From: Pseudomonas quercus
GTDB lineage: Bacteria > Pseudomonadota > Gammaproteobacteria > Pseudomonadales > Pseudomonadaceae
Direction of reading: 5' to 3'
Length of the DNA stretch: 64,000 nt
NCBI RefSeq assembly: GCF_012033695.1
Contig: NZ_JAAVJI010000007.1
Coordinates: 124,001-188,000 of the forward strand
The notes under the pieces are model-generated. The model had not been told where the DNA came from. It ran no database searches and was given only the letters and a program-made list of their open reading frames with translations. The translations under genes were made by a program, and so were the position numbers. Positions 19,641 to 29,481 of this stretch are shown in pieces; the first letter of the stretch is position 1; the number at the start of each line of letters is the position of its first letter.

Positions 19641-20027
19641 TTAAAGCAGGCCTTTCTTCTGCTTGTAATCCCGGACGGCCGCCTTGATAGCGTCCTCGGC
19701 CAGCACTGAGCAGTGGATTTTCACCGGCGGCAGGGCCAGCTCTTCAGCCAATTGAGTGTTCTTGATGGTCTCGGCTTCGTCCAAGGTCTTGCCCTTCATC
19801 CACTCGGTAGCAAGGGAGCTGGAAGCAATGGCGGAACCGCAGCCGTAGGTCTTGAACTTGGCGTCTTCGATAACACCCTGCTCGTTGACCTTGATCTGCA
19901 AACGCATCACGTCACCACAGGCCGGGGCGCCGACCATGCCGGTGCCCACATCCGGGTCTTCGGCATTCATTTTGCCAACGTTGCGTGGGTTTTCGTAGTG
20001 GTCGATAACCTTTTCGCTGTAAGCCAT
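19641..20027 (-). CDS. iscU: Fe-S cluster scaffold IscU
   Basis: Scaffold on which IscS-derived sulfur and iron are assembled. The 128-residue protein keeps the three cluster cysteines at C37 (GAPACGDVM), C63 ([11 protein letters not shown]) and C106 ([10 protein letters not shown]), plus the HscA recognition motif LPPVK at 99-103. GAGGAG precedes ATG 20027. Confidence 0.98.
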   Translation of the reverse strand: MAYSEKVIDHYENPRNVGKMNAEDPDVGTGMVGAPACGDVMRLQIKVNEQGVIEDAKFKTYGCGSAIASSSLATEWMKGKTLDEAETIKNTQLAEELALPPVKIHCSVLAEDAIKAAVRDYKQKKGLL

Positions 20028-20081
20028 GTCAGGTACTCCTCATCAATTCATCAAAGGCCGCTCTGGTGGCGGCCTTGCTAA

Positions 20082-21296
20082 TCAGTGTGCGGCCCACTCG
20101 ATTTTCGAGATGTCGACACCGTCCTTGTACATGTCCCACAGCGGCGACAGGGAACGCAGTTTCGTGACGGCCTCGCACACCTTGGCGGCTGCGTAATCGA
20201 CGTCCTCTTCAGTGGTGAAGCGGCCGAACGTGAAGCGAATGGAGCTGTGTGCCAACTCGTCGTTACGGCCCAGTGCCCGCAGCACGTAGGACGGTTCCAG
20301 CGAAGCGGAGGTGCACGCCGAGCCAGACGAGACCGCCAGGTCCTTGAGCGCCATGATCAGCGACTCGCCTTCAACATAGTTGAAGCTCAGGTTCAGGTTG
20401 TGCGGCACACGGGCGTACGAGCTGCCATTGATGTACAGCTCTTCAAGGTGTTCGACCTGCTTGAAGAAGCGATCGCTCAATGCTTTTACATGCTCGCGAT
20501 CCTTCACCATATCGACCTTGGCAAGGCGGAACGCTTCGCCCATGCCCACGATCTGGTGAGTGGCCAGGGTACCGGAACGCATGCCGCGCTCATGGCCACC
20601 GCCGTGCATTTGCGCTTCCAGGCGTACCCGAGGCTTGCGGCTGACGTAAAGCGCGCCGATACCCTTGGGGCCATAGGTTTTGTGGGCCGAGAACGACATC
20701 AGGTCCACTTTCAGCGCTTGCAGGTCGATTTCCACCTTGCCGGTGGATTGGGCTGCGTCCACATGGAACAGCACTCCGCGCGACCGGGTGACTTCGCCGA
20801 TGGCGGCGATATCGTTGACCGTGCCAATTTCGTTGTTCACGTGCATCACCGACACCAGGATGGTGTCATCGCGCAGCGCGCCTTCAACCATGGCAGCTGT
20901 GATCAGGCCATCATCGCCGGGCTCCAGGTACGTGACCTCAAAGCCTTCGCGCTCGAGCTGGCGGGTAGTGTCCAACACCGCTTTGTGCTCGATCTTAGTG
21001 GTGATCAGGTGCTTACCCTTGCTGGCGTAGAAGTGAGCAGCACCTTTGATGGCCAGGTTGTCGGATTCGGTTGCGCCGGAGGTCCACACGATTTCGCGCG
21101 GGTCGGCGTTGACCAGGTCCGCCACTTGGCGACGGGCATTTTCCACCGCCTCTTCAGCCTTCCAGCCGAACACATGGGAGCGCGACGCCGGGTTACCGAA
21201 GTTCGTCTCCATGGTGAGGCAGTCGATCATCTTCTCGGCAACGCGAGGGTCGACAGGGGTGGTTGCAGAATAATCCAGGTAAATCGGCAATTTCAT
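20082..21296 (-). CDS. iscS: Cysteine desulfurase IscS
   Basis: PLP enzyme supplying sulfur for Fe-S clusters and tRNA thiolation. The 404-residue protein starts [19 protein letters not shown], has the PLP lysine in [16 protein letters not shown] and the mobile catalytic cysteine in [20 protein letters not shown] precedes the ATG. It lies 39 nt downstream of iscR. Confidence 0.98.
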   Translation of the reverse strand: MKLPIYLDYSATTPVDPRVAEKMIDCLTMETNFGNPASRSHVFGWKAEEAVENARRQVADLVNADPREIVWTSGATESDNLAIKGAAHFYASKGKHLITTKIEHKAVLDTTRQLEREGFEVTYLEPGDDGLITAAMVEGALRDDTILVSVMHVNNEIGTVNDIAAIGEVTRSRGVLFHVDAAQSTGKVEIDLQALKVDLMSFSAHKTYGPKGIGALYVSRKPRVRLEAQMHGGGHERGMRSGTLATHQIVGMGEAFRLAKVDMVKDREHVKALSDRFFKQVEHLEELYINGSSYARVPHNLNLSFNYVEGESLIMALKDLAVSSGSACTSASLEPSYVLRALGRNDELAHSSIRFTFGRFTTEEDVDYAAAKVCEAVTKLRSLSPLWDMYKDGVDISKIEWAAH

Positions 21297-21335
21297 CGGG
21301 AATCTCCTAATCAGGCGCGCTCCGCTCTACGGCGG

Positions 21336-21842
21336 TCAGTCGACGGCAGAGGTTTCTATCTTTTCGAGAACGGGCTTGTCCGGCATCGCAGCCTGGGTGC
21401 CACAGCGGCGCTGGTCTTGTCGCAGCGCCACTTCCTGGACCTCACGGCGAGTTACCAGGTCAGCAAGGCTGATGCCGCTGAGAAATTCATGGATCTGCTG
21501 GCTAAGGTCACACCACAAGTGGTGGGTAAGGCAGGTATCACCGGCATGGCAATCGCCCAGCCCCTGGCAGCGCGTAGCATCGACGGATTCATTGACCGCA
21601 TCGATGACCTGCGCAACCTGAATGCCCTGCATGTCCCGAGATAACTGATAACCGCCGCCTGGCCCGCGAACGCTGGACACCAGGTTGCCACGGCGAAGCT
21701 TGGCGAACAGCTGCTCGAGGTACGAGAGAGAAATACCTTGGCGCTCGGAAATATCGGCCAGGGACACCGGCCCCCGCTGCGCATGCAACGCCAGATCCAG
21801 CATGGCGGTCACGGCGTATCGGCCTTTGGTTGTCAGTCGCAC
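21336..21842 (-). CDS. iscR: Fe-S-sensing transcription regulator IscR
   Basis: Rrf2-family repressor of the isc operon. With the GTG at 21842 the protein is 168 residues, starting [19 protein letters not shown]. It has a winged-helix domain and the cluster ligands C92, C98, C104 and H107 in [19 protein letters not shown]. The frame extends to 21986, but that stretch runs through the isc promoter. A type 1 IscR box overlaps the promoter 50 nt upstream, so autoregulation is expected. Confidence 0.96.
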   Translation of the reverse strand: MRLTTKGRYAVTAMLDLALHAQRGPVSLADISERQGISLSYLEQLFAKLRRGNLVSSVRGPGGGYQLSRDMQGIQVAQVIDAVNESVDATRCQGLGDCHAGDTCLTHHLWCDLSQQIHEFLSGISLADLVTRREVQEVALRQDQRRCGTQAAMPDKPVLEKIETSAVD

Positions 21843-21884
21843 GGTTGGGTTACCACGGTTTGCGAATAGGGACGCGATGGGGCA

Positions 21885-21913
21885 AGTATGCGATTCCCGA
21901 GTATTTAAGTCAA
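21885..21913 (-). promoter_or_regulatory. isc operon promoter
   Basis: On the minus strand a -35 TTGACT (21908-21913) and -10 CATACT (21885-21890) are separated by 17 nt. This sigma-70-like promoter lies 43 nt upstream of the iscR start and is overlapped by an IscR site. Confidence 0.8.
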
Positions 21914-21917
21914 CTAT
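21893..21917 (-). promoter_or_regulatory. Type 1 IscR binding site
   Basis: The 25-bp minus-strand sequence starts ATAGTTGACT and ends ACTCGGGAAT. It fits the known type 1 IscR consensus (ATA-SYY-GACT, AT-rich centre, AGTC/ACTC-GG-TAT) almost perfectly and covers the -35 element, as expected for [2Fe-2S]-IscR autorepression. Confidence 0.82.
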
Positions 21918-21940
21918 AAGACCTAGTAAATTACTCGGGA
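21914..21940 (+). promoter_or_regulatory. Second, weaker IscR-like box
   Basis: Immediately upstream of the first site, on the opposite strand, the sequence runs from ATAAGACC to TTACTCGGGATT. The right half matches the IscR half-site ACTCGGG well; the left half is degenerate. A second site would parallel the tandem IscR boxes known upstream of E. coli iscR. Confidence 0.5.
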
Positions 21941-22068
21941 TTAGCGGGAAAGCGGCGACGGATAGTAGCATAACAATGCACTGCACGGCCGCTTGGGTTG
22001 CTTCCCCAGAACCTCCTTGGTAACGGGTAAGCTGCTTCGCCCCTTGGCAGGGGCTCCTACAGGGGGTA

Positions 22069-22836
22069 TCAGGGCTTGGATGCTTCCTTTACGGGGGCGA
22101 AGTCTGCTTCGTTCAGTTGAGGCAGGTCTTTGGCGCAGTAGTCACTGCCCAGTTGCGTCAGCGCACCGCACATGCCTTCGAGCCGACCCTCCACGGCATG
22201 CAGGTGGTCCAGCAATTGGCCAATGGCACGGGCAACCGGGTCAGGCATGTCTTCGGTGACGCCGTAGGCATCGAAGCCGATTTTTTCAGCCATGGCCTTG
22301 CGGCGGCTTTCCTGGCTTTCATCCCGCTTCACGATAATACGGGCAGGAATACCTACCGCTGTCGCGCCAGCGGGCACGGCCTTGGTGACCACGGCATTGG
22401 AACCGATCTTGGCACCTGCACCCACTGTGAATGGCCCCAGCACCTTGGCACCGCCGCCCACTACCACACCATCCTCCAGCGTGGGATGACGCTTGCCAGC
22501 GTTCCAGGTAGTACCGCCCAGGGTTACGCCCTGATACAGGGTCACGTCGTTGCCGATTTCAGCGGTTTCTCCAATCACGATACCCATGCCGTGGTCTATG
22601 AAGAAACGACGACCAATGCGCGCACCTGGGTGAATCTCCACCCCCGTGAGCCAGCGGCTGAAGTTGGATGTGCAACGTGCGAGCCACTTCCAGTCCGAAC
22701 GCCAGAGGCGATGAGCCACACGGTGCAGCCATATGGCATGCAGCCCGGGGTAGCAGGTCAGTACCTCAAGGGTGTTACGAGCAGCCGGGTCCCTGTGGAA
22801 AACGCTTTGGATGTCTTCTCGCATGCGCGCAAACAT
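22069..22836 (-). CDS. cysE: Serine O-acetyltransferase
   Basis: First step of cysteine synthesis, acetylating serine. The 255-residue protein has the N-terminal helical domain ([20 protein letters not shown]) and a left-handed hexapeptide beta-helix with [20 protein letters not shown] and the catalytic His in [13 protein letters not shown]. It lies 2 nt after trmJ and upstream of the isc operon, a gene order linking cysteine and cluster synthesis. Confidence 0.96.
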   Translation of the reverse strand: MFARMREDIQSVFHRDPAARNTLEVLTCYPGLHAIWLHRVAHRLWRSDWKWLARCTSNFSRWLTGVEIHPGARIGRRFFIDHGMGIVIGETAEIGNDVTLYQGVTLGGTTWNAGKRHPTLEDGVVVGGGAKVLGPFTVGAGAKIGSNAVVTKAVPAGATAVGIPARIIVKRDESQESRRKAMAEKIGFDAYGVTEDMPDPVARAIGQLLDHLHAVEGRLEGMCGALTQLGSDYCAKDLPQLNEADFAPVKEASKP

Positions 22837-22838
22837 GG

Positions 22839-23594
22839 TCAGTCCTTTCGCTTGTAGGGCTCGCCTCGCGCAGCCTTGCGGGTTTCGGTGAGAATGCCGC
22901 GCAGGATGCTTACTTCAGTGCGTTCCATGCGGCATCGGCTGTATAGCCGGCGAAGGCGCGCCATCAGATGGCGGGGCTTTTCCGGGTCCAGGAAACCGAT
23001 GTCCACCAAGGCAGCCTCCATATGCCCATAGAAGCCTTCTAGCTCCTCGGCGGTGGCCAGTTCGGCTACAGGCTCGGCTGGCGCTGCGGGTACTGAGGTC
23101 TCCAGGGCCAGGAAGGCCAGGCGCACTTCATAGGCCAGTACCTGTACGGCAGCCGCCAGGTTGAGCGAGCTGAATTCCGGCGCGGACGGAATATGCACAT
23201 GGAAATGGCAGCGTTGCAGCTCATCGTTCGTAAGGCCGGCATGTTCGCGCCCGAACACCAGCGCCACTTCGCCACCCGCCTGGGCATCCTCAACCGCTTT
23301 GCTGGCGCAGGCACGTGGGTCCAGCAAGGGCCAGGGCAGGCTACGGTCACGGGCACTGGTCCCCATCACCAGACTGCACCCTACCAGCGCCTCTTCCAGG
23401 GTAGGCACCACGCGTGCATTGGCCAGGATATCGTCGGCGCCCGACGCGCGTGCGCTGGCTTCGGCCGAGGGGAACACAGCGGGGTCTACCAGTACAAGCT
23501 GTGAAAGCCCCATGTTTTTCATGGCGCGGGCAGCCCCACCGATATTGCCAGGGTGGCTGGTATTGACCAAAACGATGCGAATCCTGCTTAGCAT
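22839..23594 (-). CDS. trmJ: tRNA (cytidine/uridine-2'-O-)-methyltransferase TrmJ
   Basis: SpoU-family enzyme that 2'-O-methylates position 32 of tRNAs. The 251-residue protein begins [20 protein letters not shown] and has the knot motifs [17 protein letters not shown] and [15 protein letters not shown]. The open frame extends upstream to 24581 across suhB on the opposite strand, but that extension is antisense and discarded. It is divergent from suhB. Confidence 0.96.
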   Translation of the reverse strand: MLSRIRIVLVNTSHPGNIGGAARAMKNMGLSQLVLVDPAVFPSAEASARASGADDILANARVVPTLEEALVGCSLVMGTSARDRSLPWPLLDPRACASKAVEDAQAGGEVALVFGREHAGLTNDELQRCHFHVHIPSAPEFSSLNLAAAVQVLAYEVRLAFLALETSVPAAPAEPVAELATAEELEGFYGHMEAALVDIGFLDPEKPRHLMARLRRLYSRCRMERTEVSILRGILTETRKAARGEPYKRKD

Positions 23595-23738
23595 CCTGGG
23601 CGTTCCCGTATAAGAAAAGGGGGCGAATTCTACAGAAGCGACGAAAGCAACGCTATGAAGGCTCAAGGCCCACTTCTGAATGCCAGCTTTTCTGTTAGAA
23701 TGCGCGGCTCTTTTTAATGACCAGGTGAAAGAACATCC

Positions 23739-24554
23739 ATGCAGCCCATGCTGAATATCGCGCTGCGCGCCGCCCGCAGCGCCAGTGAACTGATCTTCCG
23801 CTCCATCGAGCGGCTGGATAGCATCAAGGTCGATGAAAAGGACGCAAAGGACTACGTCAGCGAAGTAGACCGCGCGGCCGAGCAGGCGATCATCACTGCA
23901 CTGCGCAAGGCCTTCCCTACCCACGGCATCCTGGGCGAGGAAAGCGGCCTGCATGCGGGCAGCGGTGAAGGCGAAGACTACCTCTGGATCATCGACCCGC
24001 TCGACGGCACTACCAACTTCGTGCGTGGCGTTCCGCACTTTGCCGTCAGCATTGCCTGCAAATACCGCGGCCGCCTTGAGCACGCCGTGGTGCTCGACCC
24101 TGTCCGCCAGGAAGAATTCACTGCCAGCCGTGGCCGTGGCGCTGCCGTGAACGGCCGCCGCATCCGCGTCAGTACGCGTCGCAGCCTGGAAGGCGCCCTG
24201 CTGGGTACCGGCTTCCCATTCCGCGACAACCAGATGGACCACCTGGACAACTACCTGGGCATGTTCCGCAGCCTGGTAGGCCAGACCGCCGGCATCCGCC
24301 GTGCCGGTGCTGCGAGCCTGGACCTGGCCTACGTGGCCGCCGGCCGCTTCGACGCCTTCTGGGAATCGGGCCTGTCCGAGTGGGACATGGCGGCAGGCGC
24401 CCTGCTCATCCAGGAAGCGGGCGGCTTGGTTAGCGATTTCACTGGTGGCCACGAATTCCTTGAAAAAGGCCATATCGTTGCCGGCAACACCAAGTGCTTC
24501 AAAGCGGTGCTGACCGCCATCCAGCCGCATCTGCCTGCGTCCATCAAGCGTTGA
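23739..24554 (+). CDS. suhB: Inositol-1-monophosphatase SuhB
   Basis: Mg-dependent phosphatase that also joins Nus-factor rRNA antitermination complexes. The 271-residue protein shows the metal motifs GEESG, WIIDPLDGTTNFVRG and SEWDMAAGALLIQEAGG. It is monocistronic, divergent from trmJ, and followed by a clear terminator. Confidence 0.96.
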   Translation: MQPMLNIALRAARSASELIFRSIERLDSIKVDEKDAKDYVSEVDRAAEQAIITALRKAFPTHGILGEESGLHAGSGEGEDYLWIIDPLDGTTNFVRGVPHFAVSIACKYRGRLEHAVVLDPVRQEEFTASRGRGAAVNGRRIRVSTRRSLEGALLGTGFPFRDNQMDHLDNYLGMFRSLVGQTAGIRRAGAASLDLAYVAAGRFDAFWESGLSEWDMAAGALLIQEAGGLVSDFTGGHEFLEKGHIVAGNTKCFKAVLTAIQPHLPASIKR

Positions 24555-24573
24555 TCGCAAGCGGCTGACATAG

Positions 24574-24599
24574 AAAAGCACCTTTCGAGGTGCTTTTTT
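24574..24599 (+). terminator. Terminator of suhB (bidirectional)
   Basis: AAAAGCACC and GGTGCTTTTT pair around TTTCGA, ending in a T run. It lies between the convergent suhB and LysE-family genes and can work in both directions. Confidence 0.9.
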
Positions 24600-24608
24600 A
24601 TGTTCGCG

Positions 24609-25229
24609 CTATTTCAACACCATCGAAGCGGCTGCCACCACCATCACCAAGGCCGCACCACGAAAGAGACGCTGCAGGGCTTGAGGGCTGCGTAGCAGGT
24701 GGCGAATGCGCAACGCCAACACCACAAACACCCCGCCGACACTCAGCAACACCAGTATGGTCAAGGGCACCAGCGTGGATGCCCACACGTGGAACGTTAC
24801 TGCCTGCAAATCGATAACCAGGGGCAGCAGCGCCAGGTAAAACGCGATGGTTTTAGGGTTTCCCAGTGTAATGGTCAGGCCGGACACCGCGGCCGCCCAC
24901 AATGCCCTACCCTGCTCGCTGGCAACGCCCTGCACGGGTTCATGACGCGCTACCCAGAACTGCCAAGCCAGATAGCAAAGGTACAGCGCTGCGCACCAAC
25001 ATACGACATGGAACAGTGCAGCGAAATGTTCAGCCACCATGGCCAGCCCAAATACCGCGAACGACAGGTAGGTCAGGTCTCCCAGTATCAGGCCAGCTAA
25101 CAAGCAGAACCCTGCGGCACCCCCACTGCTTACACTTCTTGCCACCAACGCGGCCATACCGGGGCCAGGAATGGCAGCCGCTAGGGCAAGCGCTGCGGAG
25201 TAGGTGAGGGCCTGTGTTGTGTCCAGCAT
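24609..25229 (-). CDS. LysE/RhtB-family amino acid exporter
   Basis: A 206-residue inner-membrane exporter with about six hydrophobic segments. It shows the family signatures AIPGPGMAALVARSVSSG near the N-terminus and TLGNPKTIAFYLALLPLVID mid-protein. Substrates of the family are amino acids such as lysine, threonine or homoserine. It is divergent from an Lrp/AsnC-type regulator 134 bp away, which probably controls it. ATG 25229 is chosen over the longer frame because it starts the first membrane helix correctly. Confidence 0.9.
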   Translation of the reverse strand: MLDTTQALTYSAALALAAAIPGPGMAALVARSVSSGGAAGFCLLAGLILGDLTYLSFAVFGLAMVAEHFAALFHVVCWCAALYLCYLAWQFWVARHEPVQGVASEQGRALWAAAVSGLTITLGNPKTIAFYLALLPLVIDLQAVTFHVWASTLVPLTILVLLSVGGVFVVLALRIRHLLRSPQALQRLFRGAALVMVVAAASMVLK

Positions 25230-25363
25230 GGTTTCTCGCTCGCCTCTAGTAGATTCTGTCCACAAGAGCCTATACCGTTAGGCAGAAATAACTGTTCTGA
25301 ATTGCCCTTATTAGCGGCCCTGCCAGGCAATTCCTTTCTTATTAATCCAGTTTCAGGGTAGAT

Positions 25364-25831
25364 ATGACCACCGACCTTTTACCCCCTACAGATGCCCGTA
25401 TCTTAGCGGCACTGCAACAGGATGGCCGCATCTCCAACCAGGCCCTGGCAGACCAGTTAGGTATGTCAGCCTCTCCCTGTTGGCGCCGAGTACGCCACTT
25501 GGAAGAGCATCGTTATATCCAGGGTTATCGCGCAGTACTGGATCGTCGCAAGATCGGGCTGGGCGTGATGGTGTTCATTCGGATCAATATCGACCGGCAC
25601 AGCGCGGCAGAAGCAAAGAAGTTCGAGCAGGAGGTGATGCAGCTGGACAGGGTGGTGGCGTGCTATAGCATCGGCGGGGATGCGGACTTCCTGTTGCAGG
25701 TAGTGGCACCGGACCTGGACAGCTTTGCAGAATTCGCCATGTCGGTGGTGCGGCAACTTCCCGGCATCAAGGAGATGCAGAGCATGTTTGTGCTCAAGGA
25801 GATCAAGCCGTTTACGGCCTTTCCGGTGTAG
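25364..25831 (+). CDS. Lrp/AsnC-family transcription regulator
   Basis: A 155-residue regulator: an N-terminal HTH (DARILAALQQDGRISNQALA, SASPCWRRVRHLEE) and a C-terminal RAM ligand-binding domain with CYSIGGDADFLLQVVAPDLD. Such proteins sense amino acids and often control a divergent LysE exporter, as the gene layout suggests here. The intergenic 25230-25363 should hold both promoters. Confidence 0.92.
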   Translation: MTTDLLPPTDARILAALQQDGRISNQALADQLGMSASPCWRRVRHLEEHRYIQGYRAVLDRRKIGLGVMVFIRINIDRHSAAEAKKFEQEVMQLDRVVACYSIGGDADFLLQVVAPDLDSFAEFAMSVVRQLPGIKEMQSMFVLKEIKPFTAFPV

Positions 25832-25891
25832 CTTCTTGCGGCAGGCCGTGGTGGTAGGGTCATACCCCCACGGCCATAGGTCCCGCCCTAT

Positions 25892-28486
25892 TTAGAAGGC
25901 ATAGCGCGCCTTCAACATCGTAGTGTCGGCGTTATAGCCTGAGCGCCCTTCATAGGTGTAGCTCACGCCCAATGTCAGCGCGTTGATGGCGTAGTTCAGC
26001 CCCACTGTACCTTCGTAGGTGTCACGTACAGGCTTGGCACCGGTCACGGCAAAGGTAGCACCGCCTTGGCTAAAGGCCGAGGTCTGATTGATGCGGTCGC
26101 CAATCAGGTCGTGATAGGCCATTAAAGTTGCTTCGGGCTGTAGAGAACCCCCAAACAGTGGTGAGTTGCCTGCAACACGCAGCCCGGCCCCTACTTCACC
26201 CGTCTCGAAACGCTGGTCGCCATTGCGCAGGGCGGCGCTGGAGCCGTGCTCGGTGTAGCCATCCACCTGCACGTTGGCATAGCGGGCAGCGACACGCGGC
26301 TCCAACACCAGTTGCTCACTCATTTTGAACGTGTAGCCCGCCAGGGTATTAACGCTCAATACGTCGCTGTCATAGCTGCCCTTGGCCAGGGTGCCAGCTA
26401 CATAGCGTTTGCTGTCGTTATCGTTATGGCCGTAGGACAGGCTGCCCTGGGTAAACCAGTTGCCCAGCTGCCAGTTGCCGTACAGGGCCAGCGCGCCACC
26501 TTGCACATCGGTTTTGTTGCCTGTGTCCGAGGTTACATTGGCATTCACATACGAGTACGCCAGGCCGACTGTGGTGTCAGGGTTCAGCATGCCGTCCGCA
26601 CCAACGGCGATGCCGCCAGCATTGGCCGAGTAACCCGCGACACCATCGCGCGCGTTCTGGTCCATGGTGCTGTTGAGCGCCTGGGCCCATACGCCCGTGT
26701 TCGTGAGCACGTCCCCTGACGACATCCCGCGAAGGCTATTGATGCGGGTACCAATGGCACGGCTGGTGGCGCTCTGGCCGGCCATGGCAGCATCGACCCC
26801 GCCACGGCTCACTTCGGGCGCCAGTTGCTTGCTCAACCGGGCCAAGGTTTCAGTATTGGCGTTAGCAAAGGCTTGATACACACGGTCGTCGGCCTTCAGG
26901 CCACCGAGCACGGTGTTTTTAAAGCGATTGACAATGCCCGTGGCAGGCGCCTCTACACCTACGCTGCCCAGGTCCTCATTCACTTGCTGATCTGACTTGA
27001 GTGTTACCACGGCGGCGACCGAAGTAGGGTCCACGCTATAGCTGGCTACGTTCAACAAGGCCGAAGAACTGGCAACCCTCAGGCCGCCGTCCTGCACGGC
27101 ACTGGCCGACAACAGCGAATAGGTTTTTCCTTCAGCAGTAGGCGTGAAGTCCCCCGGGTTGGCGCTCAGCGTAATACGAGCGCCATCGGCAAAGCGTGCC
27201 ACGCCGCCCACGGTGAGGTACGGCGTGGTGTTCACGGTAGCATTGGACAGGCGCATATCGATGGCGCTCAAGCGTGCAACGTCCAAGTCGCCGGTGATCG
27301 CAGTCCCGGCGCTGGCCAGGTTCAGCGAACCGCCCTTGCTGACCGACACATTGCTATCGATGCGCGAACCCCGGAAGCCGGCAGGGCCGGTAACATTCAC
27401 GCCCGCCATGTCCATCAGATCGCCCTGGATATCACCACCCGACCAATTCAACGTCGCCAAACCACCGCCCTGGATGGCCGCGCCGTTTGTGCTGACGATC
27501 TGGCCTGCACGTTGATTGATCTCGAAGCCTTCACGCGGGGCATCCTCGGTAACCACTATAGCGTCATCATCGGCACGGATGGTGCCTGTGTTGATAACCC
27601 CACGCTCTCCGGATGGCAAGTTGTCGCTCAGCGTAGCGCCTTCGAACACAATCGCGTGAGTATTAGCACCTTCAGCGATTATCTCACCCGAGTTGCTCAA
27701 GGCGTTGATAGTGCCTTCCCAAAGATGAATAGCATTGGAGTCATCGCCAATTACTTTCACGCTTCCGCTATTAAGAATATCCAGCGGGCTGGTGGGCGCC
27801 TCTATATCAATGCCATCTACTTCGGTACCAGTTACCAGTATGGTCCCGCTGTTGATAAACCTTCCACCCACTTCAAAAGAGAGGTACCCGTCCCTATCAA
27901 TGGTCAACCCGGTGCCTTCGTCAGCGGCTACTTCTATTAGCCCCGAGTTGATGAGGTCGCCTTCGATTTTTGTCCCGTGGAAGTAAACACCTTCCGCAGT
28001 GCCGTACGTTGGCTGGCTCGAAGCGGTACCGATACTGATGCTGCCAGCATTCACAAAGCTGCCCTTTACCACTACTGGGCCTACTTCAATGCCTTCAACG
28101 CCATAAGCATTGTTGATAGAGAGGGTGCCGTTGTTACGAATATCACCGCCAATTGTACCGGCATAGCCTGCTGCATTGCTGTAAGGATAGCCGCCCGAAA
28201 TGACAAAACCTTTTGTCTGGAAACCAGCACCATCAATACTAATACCAGCACTATTGACAACCGAGCCTGTGGCAGAGACAGCATTCAATTCTATTTCTGT
28301 CTTCCTCGCAGAATACTTTCTTGAAGCAACGCCACTGATAGTAATGCTGTCATTGATTTGCTGATGGCTCAACATGACACTACCCTGGCTGATGTCGAAA
28401 TCAACGGCGTAGGACGGTGTGGTGCACGCACCTATGGCTAGGGCGAGAACAGTTTTGCTAAAGGTTTTCAAAAAGGAGATATCCAT
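25892..28486 (-). CDS. Autotransporter (type Va) outer-membrane protein
   Basis: An 864-residue protein with a signal peptide ending near PSYA (residues 1-27). A passenger of repeated NSG/NNG-containing beta-helix strands follows (for example INSGTILVTGTE, LSNSGEIIAEG, VINTGTIRADDD). The C-terminal beta-barrel spans about residues 590-864 and ends in the signature ...ARYAF. The passenger has no protease or lipase motif; an adhesin or biofilm role is likely but not shown. The start has no clear Shine-Dalgarno on its own strand. Confidence 0.88.
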   Translation of the reverse strand: MDISFLKTFSKTVLALAIGACTTPSYAVDFDISQGSVMLSHQQINDSITISGVASRKYSARKTEIELNAVSATGSVVNSAGISIDGAGFQTKGFVISGGYPYSNAAGYAGTIGGDIRNNGTLSINNAYGVEGIEVGPVVVKGSFVNAGSISIGTASSQPTYGTAEGVYFHGTKIEGDLINSGLIEVAADEGTGLTIDRDGYLSFEVGGRFINSGTILVTGTEVDGIDIEAPTSPLDILNSGSVKVIGDDSNAIHLWEGTINALSNSGEIIAEGANTHAIVFEGATLSDNLPSGERGVINTGTIRADDDAIVVTEDAPREGFEINQRAGQIVSTNGAAIQGGGLATLNWSGGDIQGDLMDMAGVNVTGPAGFRGSRIDSNVSVSKGGSLNLASAGTAITGDLDVARLSAIDMRLSNATVNTTPYLTVGGVARFADGARITLSANPGDFTPTAEGKTYSLLSASAVQDGGLRVASSSALLNVASYSVDPTSVAAVVTLKSDQQVNEDLGSVGVEAPATGIVNRFKNTVLGGLKADDRVYQAFANANTETLARLSKQLAPEVSRGGVDAAMAGQSATSRAIGTRINSLRGMSSGDVLTNTGVWAQALNSTMDQNARDGVAGYSANAGGIAVGADGMLNPDTTVGLAYSYVNANVTSDTGNKTDVQGGALALYGNWQLGNWFTQGSLSYGHNDNDSKRYVAGTLAKGSYDSDVLSVNTLAGYTFKMSEQLVLEPRVAARYANVQVDGYTEHGSSAALRNGDQRFETGEVGAGLRVAGNSPLFGGSLQPEATLMAYHDLIGDRINQTSAFSQGGATFAVTGAKPVRDTYEGTVGLNYAINALTLGVSYTYEGRSGYNADTTMLKARYAF

Positions 28487-28631
28487 TCAATAGTGGACAC
28501 AGCTATACCGTGCTTGGTAAGCCGACAGCACTGCACTGCTGTAGCAGGCGTTTTTACCGAGGGAACAGGGAGGAATGTTAGCGGGCTGTTACAAATACGC
28601 AAGCAAAATAGGACAAATAAATAACGTCAAT

Positions 28632-29471
28632 TTAATGTCTATTTCTCGGAGCAGGTGGGGTACACCGTATTTCCTTGTCAGAAAACTGTACCCATGTCGA
28701 GGCATACCCTTCCATGTGCGAAGCGTCGATACTGACCATGTCAAGACAGTCCGCCCCTGCCTGCGCTTGGTATGACCGCGCTACGCTTGGGGGAACCACC
28801 GTATCTTGGCGGCCAACAATCAGTCGCTGACGAACGTGCTTAAGCCGCTCACGATAGGCCAGTGGCACCACAGGGCTGCTCAATGGGTCAAGGTGGTGGA
28901 GTTGTGTCCAGAACAGGGGGTCGACATTTCCGCCAAGGGTATGCACTTGGGTTACATCGTTTCGCATTCCTGCAAGCACCAGTGCCATAGCCCCTCCCCC
29001 CGAATGGCCAACCAGCTCGAAGGTATCGACGGAAAACTGCTGCTTAAGCACTGACAGCGCGCCATTCATGGCATCTACTTCAGGCCTGGAAAAGCGTGCA
29101 TCTGTCCAAACGTGGACATCGCACCCCTGGGTCATGACAAACTGGCAAGGGCGCGCTAAATAGGCAACTGTGCTTTTATCAGCCGATGCCAATTCTAGCA
29201 TAAGAGAGGCATGAGGAGTGGGGTCGGTACTGGGCTGAGAAGCGGTAGCCCAGGCATGGCCATCACCTTCAATATAAACCCGCAGATGCAAATGCTGACC
29301 CGACCCAGGCTTTAGCGCTTGAATTGAAAACCCTGGAACCGACAGCACTTCGGGTGTAAGCGTTCGACCTGCATAGGACGCTAGTTCGACGCGGGACGAA
29401 CAAGCGACTAGCGCGAAGCTGGCAGCAAGGAAAAGGGTATCCTTGAATGCTGCCAGCCTCGGTATGCCCAC
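28632..29471 (-). CDS. Putative alpha/beta-hydrolase lipoprotein
   Basis: A 279-residue protein with a hydrophobic N-terminus and lipobox-like cysteine (FALVACSS), suggesting envelope anchoring. The hydrolase fold is shown by the nucleophile elbow GHSGGGAMALVLAG, an acidic turn in VGRQDTVVPPSVA and a late histidine in DASHMEGYASTW. Substrate unknown. GTG 29471 is the start in the frame, only 10 nt after the upstream gene's stop, and could be shifted. Confidence 0.75.
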   Translation of the reverse strand: MGIPRLAAFKDTLFLAASFALVACSSRVELASYAGRTLTPEVLSVPGFSIQALKPGSGQHLHLRVYIEGDGHAWATASQPSTDPTPHASLMLELASADKSTVAYLARPCQFVMTQGCDVHVWTDARFSRPEVDAMNGALSVLKQQFSVDTFELVGHSGGGAMALVLAGMRNDVTQVHTLGGNVDPLFWTQLHHLDPLSSPVVPLAYRERLKHVRQRLIVGRQDTVVPPSVARSYQAQAGADCLDMVSIDASHMEGYASTWVQFSDKEIRCTPPAPRNRH

Positions 29472-29481
29472 GGCAGCAGCG

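Noticed and set aside
20085..21644. Long plus-strand ORF of 519 codons
   Set aside because: It is antisense to iscS and the end of iscR, has no recognisable domain and reflects high GC codon bias.
22839..24581. 580-codon reading of trmJ
   Set aside because: The first 329 codons are antisense to suhB. The TrmJ start at 23594 matches the family N-terminus.
28470..28486. AAAAGGAGATAT as ribosome site of the autotransporter gene
   Set aside because: It lies on the plus strand inside the first codons, while the gene is on the minus strand, so it cannot serve that start.
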